Positions 8,603 to 16,082 are shown, counted from the stretch's first letter. The stretch is DNA of 64,000 bases from Bradyrhizobium sp. WSM1417 (GCF_000515415.1 NZ_KI911783.1:2656392-2720391), one strand, 5' to 3'. Numbers and translations: made by a program. The notes: generated by a model from the sequence alone, not told the origin.

Positions 8603-9400
8603 ATGCCAAAATTCCTCCGCATCGGAATCCATCAGTCGAACGTATCGGGTTACACGTCGAAGGCGTGGTGCGTCCGGCGCGTCGGCACGGCGATCCTCCT
8701 GAAATGGGGCGCCGTGGAGGTCCAGGGCGCCGGTGACGGACGAAAGGTCTACTGGACCCGTCTGCCGCAGGAGAAGACCATTCGCTGCGGCAGCGCGCAG
8801 CGGGCCCAGGACTACGCAAAGGCCGCGATCGCGCGGCGCCGCAACCATCGCTATGAACCGCTGGCCGGCGCGATCGTGCTCCGGCGCCGACCGGCCGCGG
8901 GCAACACCGAACTCAAGCGAGCGCTCGCCACGATCCTGATCGTCGATATCGTCGGCTCCACCGCAAAAGCCGCAAAGCTCGGCGATGTCCGCTGGACCAA
9001 AATCATGGGCCATTATTACGCGGCCGTCCGCAAGGAGCTGAAGAGCTCGCGCGGCAAGGAAGTCACGACCACGGGCGACGGCGTGCTGGCGACGTTCAAG
9101 ACGCCGGCCGCCGGAATCAATTGCGCGACCGCGATCCAGAAGGCCGTGCGTACGCTCGGCCTTGAGATCAGGGTCGGCCTGCATGTCGGCGAATACACGG
9201 TGAGCGGCACCGAAGCGGTCGGCCTCGCCTTCCACATCGGCACCCGCGTCGCCGCAAAGGCGCGCGCCGGCGAAGTTCTGGTCTCCAGCGCGGTGAAGGA
9301 GCTGATGACGACGCAGTCCGAGATCCGCTTCAGGGATCACGGCGTGCATCAGCTCAAGGGCGTGCCGGAGCGATGGCGGCTGTGGCGGGTCGAGGGCTGA
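8603..9400 (+). CDS. WGR-like domain fused to a class III cyclase domain
   Basis: A 265-residue protein with two parts. Residues 5-85 (KAWCVRRVGTAILLKWGAVEV, then a Lys/Ala-rich helix AQDYAKAAIARRR) resemble a WGR domain, a module known from PARP and DNA-associated proteins. Residues 110-265 form a compact class III cyclase domain: metal Asp in LIVDIVGST and TTTGDGVLATF, RVGLHVGEYT, and FHIGTRVAAKA where the usual Asn is His, a variant common in this subgroup. The ATG at 8603 fits the domain boundary; an upstream ATG at 8546 would add 19 residues. Third cyclase of the group. Confidence 0.72.
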   Translation: MPKFLRIGIHQSNVSGYTSKAWCVRRVGTAILLKWGAVEVQGAGDGRKVYWTRLPQEKTIRCGSAQRAQDYAKAAIARRRNHRYEPLAGAIVLRRRPAAGNTELKRALATILIVDIVGSTAKAAKLGDVRWTKIMGHYYAAVRKELKSSRGKEVTTTGDGVLATFKTPAAGINCATAIQKAVRTLGLEIRVGLHVGEYTVSGTEAVGLAFHIGTRVAAKARAGEVLVSSAVKELMTTQSEIRFRDHGVHQLKGVPERWRLWRVEG

Positions 9401-9428
9401 GGTGATTGGGCGGGCCGCATCCGCGCCC

Positions 9429-10430
9429 TCATCTCATCTGGACGACGATTTTCCCCTTGGCCCGTCCCTTTGCGAGATAGCCCAGTGCCTCTTTCGCCTG
9501 TTCGAACGGAAAGACCTTGTCGATAACCGGCCGGATGCGCTCGGCCTTGAGAAGCTCGCCGATCTCAGCGAGCTGGCTGCCGTCGGGATGCACGAACACG
9601 AACGAATAGTCCGCGCCGATCTTGCCGGCGTGGCGAATGATCTTGCGGCTCAGCAATCCGAACAGCAGCACCATGAAAACATTCATGCCCCGGGCGCGCG
9701 CGAACGCGGCGTCCGGCGGCCCGATGAGCGAAGCAATCCTGCTCCCCCGCTTCAGGATCCGAAGCGATGTCTCGAGCGCATCGCCCCTGAGCGTGCCCAG
9801 CACCGCGTCGTACTCCCGCAGCACCGCTTCGAATTGCTGGGTCTTGTAGTCGATCACCTCGTCAGCGCCGAGGCTGCGCACCAGATCGATATTGCCCGTG
9901 CTGGTCGTCGTCCCGACTTTTGCTCCGAGATATTTCGCGAGCTGTATCGCGAATGTGCCGATCCCGCCGGCGCCTGCGGGAATGAACACCTTCTGGCCTG
10001 GCTTGAGACGTATGTGCTCGCTAAGAGCTTGCCATGATGTCAGGCCGACCATCGGGATCGAGGCCGCGTGCACGAAGTCCAGGTTCGGCGGCTTGAGCGC
10101 GGCGGCATCCTCCGGCACGATCGCGAATTCGGCGAGAGCGCCGGTGCCGAGATCGAAGATGCTGGCAAAGACGGCATCGCCGGGCTTGAAGCGGGTCACG
10201 CGGCTTCCGACCTCGACGACGATGCCCGCGAGATCGCTGCCCAGCGTGGCCGGCAGCTGAAACTTGAGGATCGGCTTGAACGTCCCTTTCGGAATCATGT
10301 TGTCGATCGGGTTCAAGCCCGCGGCGTGAACCTGGACCAGGATTTCGTTCGGCTTCGGCGTCGGCCGCGGGATCTCGGCCAACGCGATCTGGTCCGGCTT
10401 GCCGTAGCGCTTGAAGACGAGGGCTTTCAT
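9429..10430 (-). CDS. NADP-dependent zinc-free alcohol dehydrogenase/quinone oxidoreductase
   Basis: A 333-residue medium-chain dehydrogenase of the quinone-oxidoreductase branch. It starts MKALVFKRYG, has the GroES-like fold with LPATLGSDLAGIV near residue 65 and PGDAVF near 88, and a Rossmann segment with FIPAGAGGIGTFAIQLAKYLGA near residue 150. The cysteine ligands of structural zinc are absent, as expected for this branch. It ends 60 bases from the broken SDR gene on the same strand, so the two probably formed one unit under the TetR gene upstream. Likely reduces quinones or enones with NADPH. Confidence 0.85.
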   Translation of the reverse strand: MKALVFKRYGKPDQIALAEIPRPTPKPNEILVQVHAAGLNPIDNMIPKGTFKPILKFQLPATLGSDLAGIVVEVGSRVTRFKPGDAVFASIFDLGTGALAEFAIVPEDAAALKPPNLDFVHAASIPMVGLTSWQALSEHIRLKPGQKVFIPAGAGGIGTFAIQLAKYLGAKVGTTTSTGNIDLVRSLGADEVIDYKTQQFEAVLREYDAVLGTLRGDALETSLRILKRGSRIASLIGPPDAAFARARGMNVFMVLLFGLLSRKIIRHAGKIGADYSFVFVHPDGSQLAEIGELLKAERIRPVIDKVFPFEQAKEALGYLAKGRAKGKIVVQMR

Positions 10431-10488
10431 TTTTTCTCTCGGTCCGGAGATTCTTCGCAACGGCAAGCTTGCGGCCGGTCGCACGCCG

Positions 10489-11345
10489 TCAGAAAGCCCG
10501 CGCGGTGCGGGCGGGCTGTGGCGCCGCCACCACGTCGAGCCGCAAATCCTTTCGAAGCCCGGCATCCACCAGGGCTGCTGGCGCAAACCGGCGTAGCAAT
10601 CGCAGGCGCTTCGCAAGGCTGCCGGCCGCGTATTTGAGTTGCGGGTGCGCCGCGCTCGCGGCCTTCAGCACGGTCTCGGCCACGACGCCAGGTTGTTCGG
10701 CCGTCGCCATCACCTCGTTCACCCGCTTGGTTACGCCGGCGCGCGCCTCGCGATATTCCTCGAGCGTGGCGTCGGGCTCCATGAAGTTCGCGTCGAACGG
10801 CGTCTTGGTGTAGGCGGGCTCGACCACGGAGACCCGGATGCCCCGCGTGCGCAGTTCATGGTCGAGCGATTCCGAATAGCCCGCCACCGCGTGCTTGGTC
10901 GCGGCATAGAGCGCGCCATAGGGCATCGGCAGAAAGCCAAGCACCGAGCCGATATTGATGATGCGGCCATTGCCTTGGCGGCGCATGTGCGGCACGACGG
11001 CGCGCGTCATCCGGATCAGGCCGAAGAAGTTCGTCTCGAAAATCGCGCGCGCCTGCTCCATCGAGCTCTCTTCCGCGCCGGCAGGGGCAACGCCGAAGCC
11101 GGCATTGTTCACCAGCAGGTCGATGCGGCCCTCGCGCCGGATCACTTCGCCGACGGCGGCTTCCACCGACGCATCGCTGGTGACGTCGAGGGCCAGCATC
11201 TCGAAGGCTTGCTTGCCCGCCTGCGCGCCCGCCTGCTGGTGCCGAACACCTTATAGCCGGCGTTGGCGAGCCGCTCCGCCGTGGCCTGGCCGATGCCTGA
11301 GGAGGCGCCGGTCACCAGCGCGATATTCGGTGTAATCCTGTTCAT
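10489..11345 (-). pseudogene. SDR oxidoreductase with a single-base frameshift
   Basis: The first part (11345 to about 11230) encodes an SDR N-terminus with the nucleotide-binding LVTGASSGIGQATAERL. The rest continues in another frame from about 11220 to 10489 and contains the DVTSD, LLVNNAGFG, catalytic Ser (NIGSVLG) and Tyr-xxx-Lys (YAATK) motifs. The frames join if one G is added to a G-run at 11228-11230 on the minus strand, turning CGGGC into CGGGGC. Together they would make an enzyme of about 285 residues. This may be a true recent frameshift or a homopolymer sequencing error; all catalytic motifs are otherwise intact. Confidence 0.8.
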
Positions 11346-11386
11346 AATGCCTCTCCGACGCCACTACCGGGCCTGAAATCGTTTGA

Positions 11387-11398
11387 TTACGATCGTAA
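11387..11398. promoter_or_regulatory. Operator box 1 for the divergent TetR regulator
   Basis: The perfect 12-base palindrome TTACGATCGTAA lies between the SDR start (11345) and the TetR start (11461). Its centre is 25 bases from that of a near-identical second box. Paired palindromes in a TetR-divergent intergenic region usually bind the regulator itself. Confidence 0.7.
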
Positions 11399-11411
11399 CT
11401 ATTGATATACA

Positions 11412-11423
11412 TGACGATCGTAA
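11412..11423. promoter_or_regulatory. Operator box 2 for the divergent TetR regulator
   Basis: TGACGATCGTAA differs from box 1 at one base and keeps the ACGATCGT core. The surrounding sequence is AT-rich (ATTGATATAC between the boxes), which fits overlapping divergent promoters. Confidence 0.7.
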
Positions 11424-11460
11424 TTATAAAAGTCAAGCCCCGTGCCCGAGGATCGGTCCC

Positions 11461-12012
11461 ATGCGCGTCTCAAAGGAACAGGCCGCCAAAAATCGCGAGC
11501 ATATTCTCGAGACCGCCTCCCGCTTGCTGCGGGAGCGGGGCATCGCCGGCGTCGGTGTCGACGCACTCGCCGAGGCGGCCGGAATGACCCACGGCAGCCT
11601 GTACAGCCAGTTCGGCTCCAAGGAGCGGCTGGTCGAGGAAGCCGTGGCCCATGCGATCAAGGCCAAAGGGGAGGAATTGCCCGAGGCGTTCGCGCTCGAG
11701 GACTATCTTTCGCAATATCTCTCGCCGGGGCATCGCGACGATCCCGCCGCCGGCTGCCCCTTCGCTGCGCTCGCCTGTGAGGTGTCACGTCAAGGCGGCG
11801 GCCTGAGGGCGCGCTTCACCGCCGGCGTGCGCGGCACGATCGCCCTGCTGAGCAGCCGGATGGCCGCCACGCTGAAGCCGCGGCAGCGCGAGGACAAGGC
11901 GCTCGCAGCCGCCGCCGCCATGGTCGGCGCCCTCGTGCTGGCCCGCGCCGTGGACGATCCCAAATTGTCGGACGATATTCTTCGCGCGACGAGGAAGTCG
12001 CTGGCGGGGTGA
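11461..12012 (+). CDS. TetR family transcriptional regulator
   Basis: A 183-residue repressor with an N-terminal HTH domain: NREHILETASRLLRERGI, then the recognition region VDALAEAAGMTHGSLYSQF (residues about 34-55) and KERLVEEAV. The C-terminal ligand domain contains GCPFAALACEVSRQG, as in regulators of the YxaF/LmrA-like group that respond to small electrophilic or aromatic compounds. The ATG at 11461 is taken because it directly precedes the conserved KEQAAKNRE. It diverges from the SDR and quinone-oxidoreductase genes, and two palindromes in the shared spacer are its likely operators. Confidence 0.85.
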   Translation: MRVSKEQAAKNREHILETASRLLRERGIAGVGVDALAEAAGMTHGSLYSQFGSKERLVEEAVAHAIKAKGEELPEAFALEDYLSQYLSPGHRDDPAAGCPFAALACEVSRQGGGLRARFTAGVRGTIALLSSRMAATLKPRQREDKALAAAAAMVGALVLARAVDDPKLSDDILRATRKSLAG

Positions 12013-12041
12013 GGGCGCCTCTCGGGGGACGCCAAAAAGCC

Positions 12042-12066
12042 GGAACAAAATTCCGGTGTCGACGTT
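12042..12066 (+). promoter_or_regulatory. EcfG-type general stress promoter
   Basis: GGAAC (12042-12046), 16 bases, then CGTT (12063-12066) matches the general stress sigma factor EcfG/RpoE2 promoter consensus of alphaproteobacteria without a mismatch. It lies 67 bases before the small membrane protein start and about 275 bases before rpoH, so it probably drives both. Confidence 0.7.
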
Positions 12067-12132
12067 CGATGTCGCGGATAGCCAATGGCAATGGCTGCCG
12101 ATCTTCGACATCGACACACGTTTCGAACGCGC

Positions 12133-12315
12133 ATGGATGATGACAGCGATCTGGTGCTCGGCATGTTGGCCCTGGCCGTCGCTGCCGTCCTATTGGTGGC
12201 GGGCGAGCTCTATCTGGTGACGCGGCCGGAGCCGCTGCAAACTCATGCGCCGGCCGCACCGGTCGTAACATCGTCGGCCGAAACCATTTTTTGTCATGTC
12301 GATATTGGAGCGTAA
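12133..12315 (+). CDS. Small single-pass membrane protein
   Basis: A 60-residue hypothetical protein: an acidic start (MDDDSDL), one hydrophobic helix (VLGMLALAVAAVLLVAGELYL) and a Pro/Ala-rich tail with one Cys. It lies between a general stress promoter and the rpoH gene, ending 25 bases before the latter. Tiny membrane proteins of this sort are common in alphaproteobacterial stress regulons, but no family was recognised. An upstream ATG at 12085 is possible and would add 16 charged residues. Confidence 0.45.
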   Translation: MDDDSDLVLGMLALAVAAVLLVAGELYLVTRPEPLQTHAPAAPVVTSSAETIFCHVDIGA

Positions 12316-12340
12316 GCAGACCAACTCGAAGAGGTGGGCC

Positions 12341-13213
12341 ATGGGAAGCACTGCAACTGTTCCGATGCTGTCGCCTGAGGGCGGATTGACACATTACCTG
12401 GCGGAAATTCGCAAGTTTCCGATGCTGCGGCCCGACCAGGAAATGGCCTACGCGAAGCGATGGCGCGAGCATGGCGACCGTGAGGCAGCCTATCATCTGG
12501 TCACAAGCCATCTGCGGCTCGTTGCCAGGATCGCGATGGGATATCGCGGCTACGGTCTGCCGGTTGCGGACATCATTTCCGAAGGAAACGTCGGCCTGAT
12601 GCACGCCGTCAAGCGCTTCGAGCCGGAGCGGGGCTTTCGGCTTGCGACCTACGCGATGTGGTGGATCAAGGCGTCGATCCAGGAATACATCCTGCGGTCC
12701 TGGTCGCTGGTCAAGATTGCCAACAGCGGCGCGCAGAAGAAGCTGTTCTTCAAGCTTCGCCGGACCAAGGCGGAAATATCCGCCCTGGAGGATGGTGATC
12801 TCCGCCCCGAGCACGCCAGCCAGATCGCGCGGCGGCTCGGCGTGCAGGAGAACGACGTGATCGAGATGAACCGGCGTCTCGGCGGCGACCTGTCGCTCAA
12901 TGCTTTGGTGCGCGACGCCGACGGCGGCGAAGTCCAGGACTGGCTCGTCGACCCCGCGTCCGGTCCTGAAGCCGATTACGCCGAGCGGCAAGAAACCAGA
13001 CGGCGGCGTGAAGCCCTCGCCGCCGCGCTGGACGTCCTCAAGCCGCGCGAGCGCGACATTCTCGAGGCGCGTTGGCTCTCCGAGCCGCCGCTGCGACTCG
13101 AGCAGCTCGCGGCGCGGTATGGCATTTCACGCGAGCGGGTGCGGCAGATCGAAATGCGCGCGTTCGAAAAGGTTCGGGCTGCCATCGGGGGGCGCTTGGC
13201 AGCCGCCTCTTGA
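12341..13213 (+). CDS. rpoH: RNA polymerase sigma factor RpoH (sigma32) paralogue
   Basis: A 290-residue sigma-70 family factor of the RpoH type. Region 2 carries LVTSHLRLVARIAMGYRGYGLP and the core-binding and -10 recognition stretch GNVGLMHAVKRFEPERGFRLATYAMWWIKA. The RpoH box equivalent is QKKLFFKLRRTK near residue 142, and region 4 has the HTH YGISRERVRQIEMRAFEKVR. The start at 12341 follows GAGGTGG seven bases upstream. It is followed by a small heat shock gene and preceded by an EcfG-type promoter, which suggests this is the paralogue under general stress control that passes the signal on to heat shock promoters. Confidence 0.9.
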   Translation: MGSTATVPMLSPEGGLTHYLAEIRKFPMLRPDQEMAYAKRWREHGDREAAYHLVTSHLRLVARIAMGYRGYGLPVADIISEGNVGLMHAVKRFEPERGFRLATYAMWWIKASIQEYILRSWSLVKIANSGAQKKLFFKLRRTKAEISALEDGDLRPEHASQIARRLGVQENDVIEMNRRLGGDLSLNALVRDADGGEVQDWLVDPASGPEADYAERQETRRRREALAAALDVLKPRERDILEARWLSEPPLRLEQLAARYGISRERVRQIEMRAFEKVRAAIGGRLAAAS

Positions 13214-13236
13214 AACCAAATCGCCGCCTCCTAATT
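13209..13236 (+). promoter_or_regulatory. Sigma32-like promoter for hsp20
   Basis: CTTGAA (13209-13214), 16 bases, then CTAATT (13231-13236). The -35 element matches the RpoH consensus exactly and overlaps the rpoH stop codon; the -10 element is only a partial match to the C-rich RpoH -10. It would give hsp20 a leader of about 140 bases. Confidence 0.4.
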
Positions 13237-13380
13237 CTTTTGGCAACTCCGACCGAAACATCGAGCACAAGCAGGTGCCTGACGAGCTGATCGTCCGGGC
13301 TTTGCAGCGCCGGTGCGTGGCCTTCGCCGCGCGCCGAGCTGCCAATCGACCACCAAGACAGGAGATAAGGAGAAACGACA

Positions 13381-13872
13381 ATGGCACTACGCGATCTCAT
13401 TCCGTGGAACAACGGCTCACGCAACATGGCCGTTCAGCGCGGCGAAGCCGGCAATCCGCTGCTTGCGCTTCACCGCGAGATGAACCGGCTGTTCGACGAC
13501 GCCTTCCGCAGCTTTGATCTCGGCCCGTTCGGCTCCTCGACCGCGATGGGCTGGCCGAACGTCGAACTCGACGAGAGCGACAAGGAAGTCAAGGTTGTCG
13601 CCGAGCTTCCCGGTCTCGAGCAGAAGGACGTCAACGTCGAGCTTGCAAACGGCGTGCTGACGATCAGCGGCGAGAAGAAGAGCGAAACGGAAGACAAGGA
13701 GCGTCTCTTCAGCGAGCGTTACTATGGCCGTTTCGAGCGGCGCATTCCGGTCGATGACGTCGACCAGGACAAGGTCGCGGCTTCGTTCAACAACGGCGTT
13801 CTCACGGTCACCCTGCCGAAGTCACCGGCGGCACAACAGAAGGTGAAGCGGATCGCAATCAACAGCAAGTAG
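13381..13872 (+). CDS. Small heat shock protein, Hsp20/alpha-crystallin family
   Basis: A 163-residue ATP-independent chaperone that holds unfolding proteins. The alpha-crystallin domain spans about residues 53-150, with VELDESDKEVKVVAELPGL at its start, VLTISGEKK in the middle and the conserved GVLTVTLPKS near the end. The C-terminal RIAINSK contains the I-x-I anchor used for oligomer assembly. An AGGAGATAAGGAG stretch upstream provides a strong ribosome site. It sits 167 bases after rpoH. I looked for a ROSE-type RNA thermometer in the leader and did not see its conserved 3' hairpin. Confidence 0.93.
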   Translation: MALRDLIPWNNGSRNMAVQRGEAGNPLLALHREMNRLFDDAFRSFDLGPFGSSTAMGWPNVELDESDKEVKVVAELPGLEQKDVNVELANGVLTISGEKKSETEDKERLFSERYYGRFERRIPVDDVDQDKVAASFNNGVLTVTLPKSPAAQQKVKRIAINSK

Positions 13873-13966
13873 GCATGAAGCGGGCGGGAGCCAGCGCTCT
13901 CGCCCGCGCCCGGCCGGCGTCCGCATTCGCGTCGATCCGTTGGCTGCAAAATTTTCCGGAACGTCC

Positions 13967-13992
13967 GGAAACTTCAATTCCGGTCTGGCGTT
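13967..13992 (+). promoter_or_regulatory. Possible EcfG-type promoter (one mismatch)
   Basis: GGAAAC followed after 16 bases by CGTT (13989-13992). It differs from the GGAACC-N16-CGTT pattern at one base and lies 34 bases before a small secreted protein gene, a suitable distance. Less certain than the perfect site at 12042. Confidence 0.3.
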
Positions 13993-14025
13993 TTGCGGTC
14001 GGTTTCCAAGTTCTGGGAGTCGCAC

Positions 14026-14316
14026 ATGAAGAAACTTGCTTTGGTCCTGACGATGATCTCGGCGCTGTTCGGGGCGGCCGCTTCGCCGGCGGAAGCCCAT
14101 GGCTGGCGCGGCGGCTGGCACGGCCATTGGGGAGGCCCGGGTATCGGCTTCGGTCTTGTTGCCGGCGCGCTTGCGGCGGGGCTCGCGGCCGATGCCTATT
14201 ATGGCCCGCGCTACTATGGCCCGCCCTACGGCTACTACGGACCGCGCGTCGTGCGGCGGGCCTATTATGTGCCTTACGCCTACGCTCCGCCGCCTTATTG
14301 GGATCCCTGGTGGTGA
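14026..14316 (+). CDS. Small secreted Gly/Tyr/His-rich protein
   Basis: A 96-residue protein with a signal peptide (MKKLALVLTMISALFGAAAS, cleavage near PAEA at residue 25). The mature part is a low-complexity run rich in Trp, His, Gly, Tyr and Pro, with repeats of the type YYGPRYYGPPYGYYGP and a Val-Val-Arg-Arg interruption. Such proteins are frequent in Bradyrhizobium envelopes but have no assigned function. It is followed directly by a clear terminator hairpin and may have an EcfG-type promoter. Confidence 0.72.
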   Translation: MKKLALVLTMISALFGAAASPAEAHGWRGGWHGHWGGPGIGFGLVAGALAAGLAADAYYGPRYYGPPYGYYGPRVVRRAYYVPYAYAPPPYWDPWW

Positions 14317-14324
14317 CGAGACAA

Positions 14325-14350
14325 GGCCCGGACCATCATCCGGGCCTTTT
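14325..14350 (+). terminator. Rho-independent terminator
   Basis: An 8-base perfect stem, GGCCCGGA (14325-14332) with TCCGGGCC (14339-14346), a 6-base loop and then TTTT. It starts 9 bases after the secreted protein stop codon. Confidence 0.8.
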
Positions 14351-14385
14351 GCGTGAGGGCAATCCGTCAATCGTTCGCGGCGCGC

Positions 14386-14679
14386 CTATTTGCGGTTCGC
14401 TCCCGTGGAGCCGGAACCTGGGATAGCCTGCTGGCCGCCTTGGGTTTGCCTGGTGTCGTTGTCGCTTGGCCGTGTCGTCGACGATTTGGCCGGTGCGTTC
14501 GCGCCGCCGCCATTGTTGTCCGATGACGTGTTGAGGCTGGAGGCTCCCGCGCCCGTCGTGCCGCCGGTGCTTGAGGAATCGATGCTCGACCCGGTCCTGG
14601 AGGCACCCGCGCCTTGTGCGAATGCGGCAGGGGGAAATGCGAGAGCCGCGACGAGCCCTGCGAGAACCAGCTTTTTCAT
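14386..14679 (-). CDS. Small secreted Ser/Gly/Thr-rich protein
   Basis: A 97-residue protein with a signal peptide (MKKLVLAGLVAALAFPPAAFA) followed by a mature chain made almost only of Ser, Gly, Thr, Ala, Asn and Asp, ending GSGSTGANRK. It is probably disordered and periplasmic or exported. The start at 14679 is set by the signal peptide; the ORF itself extends 30 codons further upstream. It converges on the preceding gene across the terminator. No family was recognised. Confidence 0.6.
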   Translation of the reverse strand: MKKLVLAGLVAALAFPPAAFAQGAGASRTGSSIDSSSTGGTTGAGASSLNTSSDNNGGGANAPAKSSTTRPSDNDTRQTQGGQQAIPGSGSTGANRK

Positions 14680-14783
14680 GTCCGCTCCTATGCTTGACGT
14701 CGTCACATACCGTGCCGAGGCAAAGATTTGGGGACGCGCGTGTTCCTGCGCGGGCGCGGAAATACGCACCAGCGACGATTAAG

Positions 14784-15017
14784 TCATCCCGGACTCATCG
14801 CGCCCGGGGCGATCAATTCCTGCGCTTGCGGCGTCAGCTCGTAGCGGTCGCCGGCTTTCACCAGCCAGCCCGCCTCGATCATGCGTCGGGTCATGCCTGC
14901 GCTGCACAGCGGGTGGCTGCCGCCGGGATGAAACAGCGCGCCCTCGCGTTCGATCAGGTAGCCGTAGAGCCGCGCCTGTCGAAGCGGGTTTTGCATCCCT
15001 GGTGTGGGCGCCTCCAT
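14784..15017 (-). CDS. Hypothetical 77-residue protein
   Basis: A short protein with the look of a winged-helix fragment: RLYGYLIEREGALFHPGG, MTRRMIEAGWLVKAGDRYELTPQAQELIAPG. The pattern helix, glycine turn, then a beta-strand pair with YELTPQ resembles the end of a MarR/ArsR-like wing, but the protein is too short for a full regulator. No partner gene is adjacent. Confidence 0.5.
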   Translation of the reverse strand: MEAPTPGMQNPLRQARLYGYLIEREGALFHPGGSHPLCSAGMTRRMIEAGWLVKAGDRYELTPQAQELIAPGAMSPG

Positions 15018-15231
15018 GGTCTTTCGCGCAGTGCTCCATGATGGGTTGAGATGACGGGCCGATCCCCGTCAGGCGGCCCCGGCCTGTGGCCCGGGGCGGG
15101 GCTTCGAGCCGAGGCCGCCATTGCCGGAATCGCAAGGACCCGGCGCGGCCCAATACGCAACGGCCCCAGGTCGTTCCTACAAACCTATCGGCCGTTGCAC
15201 TTCCCGGATTGCTGCCGGCGAGGCGAAGCGC

Positions 15232-15411
15232 CTAGGCCGACCAACGATCCTGCTCTTCCTGGTGGGCATGCTCGTTCAGCCGTTCGGCGATCTGATCCGC
15301 GATCTTCTCCGACGCGGCCGAGGCGACCGGCTCGCCCTTGTGGGTCCTGAGCTTGTCCTTGTCGGCTTCGATGGGGAAATCGTCGGGCTTCAGTCCGGGA
15401 TCCCTGGTCAT
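15232..15411 (-). CDS. Hypothetical 59-residue hydrophilic protein
   Basis: A small charged protein (MTRDPGLKPDDFPIEADKDK to EEQDRWSA) with a predicted amphipathic helix SEKIADQIAERLNEHAHQEE. It has the look of the small hydrophilic stress-associated proteins common in Bradyrhizobium. In-frame ATGs at 15426 and 15474 would add mainly Arg-rich residues. Function unknown. Confidence 0.6.
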   Translation of the reverse strand: MTRDPGLKPDDFPIEADKDKLRTHKGEPVASAASEKIADQIAERLNEHAHQEEQDRWSA

Positions 15412-15520
15412 GGCGCGCCTCATTGTGTCTCGCATCCGGAAAACACCGATGCAGGCCGTTCGTTGCTGGAACAATGAAGCTGCGATCGAGAGTCACAGCC
15501 CGGCGCAAGCGCCGCGCTGC

Positions 15521-15742
15521 TCAGGCCCCGCCGACGGCCCGGATCACGGTCCCGCTGCCGCCGCAGGTCGCGCAGGGCGCGCCGTCGATCCGCCCCTTGC
15601 CATGGCAATCGGGGCACACATCTTCGCCCGTGCCCGTCGTTCCCGGTGCGGCTTCATCGCCGGGGTTGAGCGCCGCCGAACCGGCCGGCGGTGTCCCGGT
15701 CGATGTCCCAGTCTTGGCGCCTTGCGCGTCGGTCTTGGTCAT
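15521..15742 (-). CDS. Small protein with DnaJ-type zinc-ribbon motifs
   Basis: A 73-residue protein. The first 40 residues are Thr/Gly/Ala-rich and probably disordered. The C-terminal part has two CxxCxGxG motifs, CPDCHGKG and CATCGGSG, as in the zinc-binding centre of DnaJ, so it should bind one zinc. The start at 15742 follows GGAGGTG. A second, even shorter CxxCxGxG protein is encoded 140 bases away, suggesting related functions. Confidence 0.7.
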   Translation of the reverse strand: MTKTDAQGAKTGTSTGTPPAGSAALNPGDEAAPGTTGTGEDVCPDCHGKGRIDGAPCATCGGSGTVIRAVGGA

Positions 15743-15882
15743 CTGCACCTCCTTCGAAAAGACCGCAACGCGCCTTGCCGCAGGAAGTGCCAATCGAGGA
15801 TGTCAGGTGCGGTGCTATCGAGAAGCACTTCGCCGGCGGCATCCGCGCGAACTAGCCGGGCGGGGAGGCCATCACCCCATCA

Positions 15883-16011
15883 TCACCGCACGCCTGTACC
15901 CTTGCAGCGCTGGCACTTCACCACCTTGTCGCCCTTCTTGAGCAGGCCTTTGCCTTCGCAGTTCTTGCATTTCTGCTTCTTCTTGATATTCGGGCCTTTT
16001 TCACTGGCCAT
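15883..16011 (-). CDS. Tiny 42-residue DnaJ-type zinc-ribbon protein
   Basis: A very short basic protein, MASEKGPNIKKKQKCKNCEG and onward, with two CxxCxGxG motifs (CKNCEGKG and CQRCKGTG) separated by 10 residues. The four cysteines can form one zinc site. A GGGAG ribosome site lies just before the ATG. The protein is almost only the zinc ribbon plus a Lys-rich tail, which may contact nucleic acid. It is not a chaperone on its own because the J and substrate domains are missing. Confidence 0.7.
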   Translation of the reverse strand: MASEKGPNIKKKQKCKNCEGKGLLKKGDKVVKCQRCKGTGVR

Positions 16012-16082
16012 GGGAGTCTCCTGCCGCGGGAGGGCGGACTGGTGCTTGGTATAGGCCGGACTCGGGGAGGGCGGTAGGGCTA

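Noticed and set aside
13214..13380. ROSE-type RNA thermometer before hsp20
   Set aside because: I looked for the conserved 3' hairpin that pairs the ribosome site with a U-rich strand and did not find it; the AGGAGATAAGGAG stretch seems unpaired.
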